In this document: piece by piece, positions 62,665-64,000 of the stretch | Position numbering within the stretch: the first letter of the stretch is position 1 | Layout of the letters: each line of letters begins with the position of its first letter | NCBI GenBank assembly: GCA_961205875.1 | Contig: OY540815.1 | Location: 11,842,001 to 11,906,000 of the forward strand | Length of the DNA stretch: 64,000 bases | DNA from: Sialis fuliginosa | Taxonomy: Eukaryota > Arthropoda > Insecta > Megaloptera > Sialidae | Reading direction: 5' to 3' | Translations under genes and position numbers: made by a program | The notes under the pieces: model-generated | Databases searched by the model: none | What the model saw: the letters and a program-made list of their open reading frames with translations, nothing else | What the model was told of the DNA's origin: nothing

Positions 62665-63464
62665 TACAGGTTGGGGTAATATACAGCGTGGAAGTTCAAT
62701 ATCTAGTGCACCATAATAGATAAAAACATCTTTCTAATGCAGATGTAAACTGTGGGTAAATGCGTATACATATAAATTATTTTCAAATACTCGTATACCT
62801 ATATATATGTTTTATTTTATTTGAAAAAAACTTAATTTTTTTAGTTTTTTTTTTTTTTGTTGAATTTTGTATTTTTTGCTCAATAAATCAAAAATGGTTA
62901 CAAATAGCCATAAGTATGAACATACACAAAATGTTTGATAAGTAAATCTACATAATATTATTTAAAAATATATAGGGTGTTCTATTTGAAAAAAACTGAG
63001 AAAAATAACTTTGAAGTTCTCAAAATTTGAAAATTAATTTTGAACAGCCTTTACACCATGGTTGCTCTAAAATATTTAAACAAGATCACCCTACAACCTC
63101 CTACAATAAGGTCCATATTTAATTTCGTCTTTAAAGATGCGGTCGCGGAAGTGGTGAATTTTTAAGTGGAGTAATGTAAAAATCATTTTTTTTTTTTTAT
63201 ATTATTACGTCTAAACCGGACATTAGATGATGCTTATATTTAAGATATGAATAAACATCCCAAGAGAAGTGTTAAATATGCAAAAATATTCAGGGCATTA
63301 CATTTAATCCTTAAGCATGCCATACTTTTTTGTAGCACCCTGTATATTAGAAAATAATTTCTATATATGCGCATTTACTCACAGTTTACATCTGCATTAG
63401 AAAGATGTTTTTATCTGTTATGGTGTACGAGCTATCGAACTTCCACGCACTTCCACATCCTGTA
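62665..63464. mobile_element. ~800-bp MITE with ~110-bp inverted repeats
   Basis: GCGTGGAAGTTCAATATCTA (62696) pairs with the complement of TAGCTCGTACACC...GAACTTCCACGC (about 63427-63448 in the right arm), and pairing extends through GCAGATGTAAACTGTGGGTA. Outer tips TACAGG / CCTGTA are flanked by TA. It abuts the broken end of the LINE fragment. Confidence 0.7.
62970..63347. mobile_element. element nested inside the 62665-63464 MITE
   Basis: ATATAGGGTGTTCTATTTG and GTAGCACCCTGTATAT are imperfect inverted tips of the common TACAGGGTG type. It occupies the loop of the outer MITE. Confidence 0.5.
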
Positions 63465-64000
63465 TATGCCGTTCGCGTTAACATTTCCTGCACACATTAA
63501 TTAAAATTAAATTTTACAAAAAAAACTTCAATAAAAATACTGGCATTTATTTATTTTAAACCGAACCTCAATCGATTTGTCAATTGAGAAGATATAATTT
63601 TAAAAATGTATTACTTTCTAATTTACTGCGCACCACTTATATTGATATACAAAAAATGATAAAACATAATTTTTACCTATTTACATTTTTAGTATTAATT
63701 TATTCGATTTTATTTAAGTACCTATATTCCAGAAATTTTTACCTGTCTTCTTTTTAAAACTGATTTTCTTTTTATGAAGATTATGTTGATAGAGAGTATA
63801 TAATTTATATATTACAAATATCACCACTTCTGAACAACCTTATTATTAATTATTAATACTTGTTTACAAATATTCTAAAAATATCTATTTTAGATAAATA
63901 AATATTTATTGACGTTGTTTAACTATTTGTACCAAACTAGATATCAGTTTTATTATCTAAGAAAATTAAGTCTTGTAATTTTATAAAAGATTTTTAAGTC
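63465..64000. other. AT-rich intergenic end of window, nothing identified
   Basis: No coding exon or bounded repeat seen. Confidence 0.55.

Noticed and set aside
1-64000. LTR retroelements, endogenous viruses or Polintons
   Set aside because: No paired LTRs, protease/integrase/capsid signatures or long terminal repeats of those classes were recognised.

Overview
The window is nuclear DNA of an arthropod, most likely an insect. It is strongly AT-rich, its genes are split by GT-AG introns, and it is full of short DNA-transposon derivatives (MITEs). The order cannot be fixed from sequence alone. Two host protein genes can be read with confidence; they lie tail to tail.

Gene 1 (plus strand, 9903-58362) is a member of the beaten-path (beat) family of two-immunoglobulin-domain neuronal adhesion proteins. 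Six coding exons join in frame to 295 residues: signal peptide (9903-9954), first Ig domain (44317-44525 and 51586-51721), second Ig domain (54869-55002 and 56789-57038) and a hydrophobic C-terminal tail (58256-58362). Intron 1 is 34.4 kb and accounts for over half of the window. A GC-rich block at about 8680-8960, with an E-box, a CRE palindrome and an initiator-like motif, is the best promoter/5' UTR candidate.

Gene 2 (minus strand, 61617-59103) is a complete seven-exon secreted chymotrypsin-like serine protease of 278 residues. It has the His/Asp/Ser triad, an RIING activation site, three predicted disulfides and a TATA box about 30 bp upstream of a likely start. Its poly(A) signal lies within about 50 bp of those of gene 1.

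The rest is intronic or intergenic DNA dominated by repeats. These include a 2.3 kb near-perfect palindrome with TA ends (2408-4715), hAT-type MITEs with 8-bp target duplications (750-1269, 12001-12679, 29619-30150, 34115-34409, 37641-37932), TA-flanked MITEs (5712-6142, 24502-25013, 35491-35705, 39047-39753, 56156-56403, 57393-58091, 59405-60169), a Helitron-like element with four 161-bp tandem units (35483-36576), a decayed hAT transposase end (48217-48399) and a LINE fragment with RNase H remains (62130-62660). Several are nested inside one another, which gives a relative order of insertion. I recognised no LTR element, virus copy, Polinton, CRISPR array or convincing tRNA/rRNA gene.

No clearly new biological system was found. 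The most unusual items are the 2.3 kb palindrome (a potential long-hairpin RNA source), the pair of in-frame acceptors at the Ig1-Ig2 linker of the beat gene, its two possible C-termini, and the unusual specificity-pocket residues of the protease.
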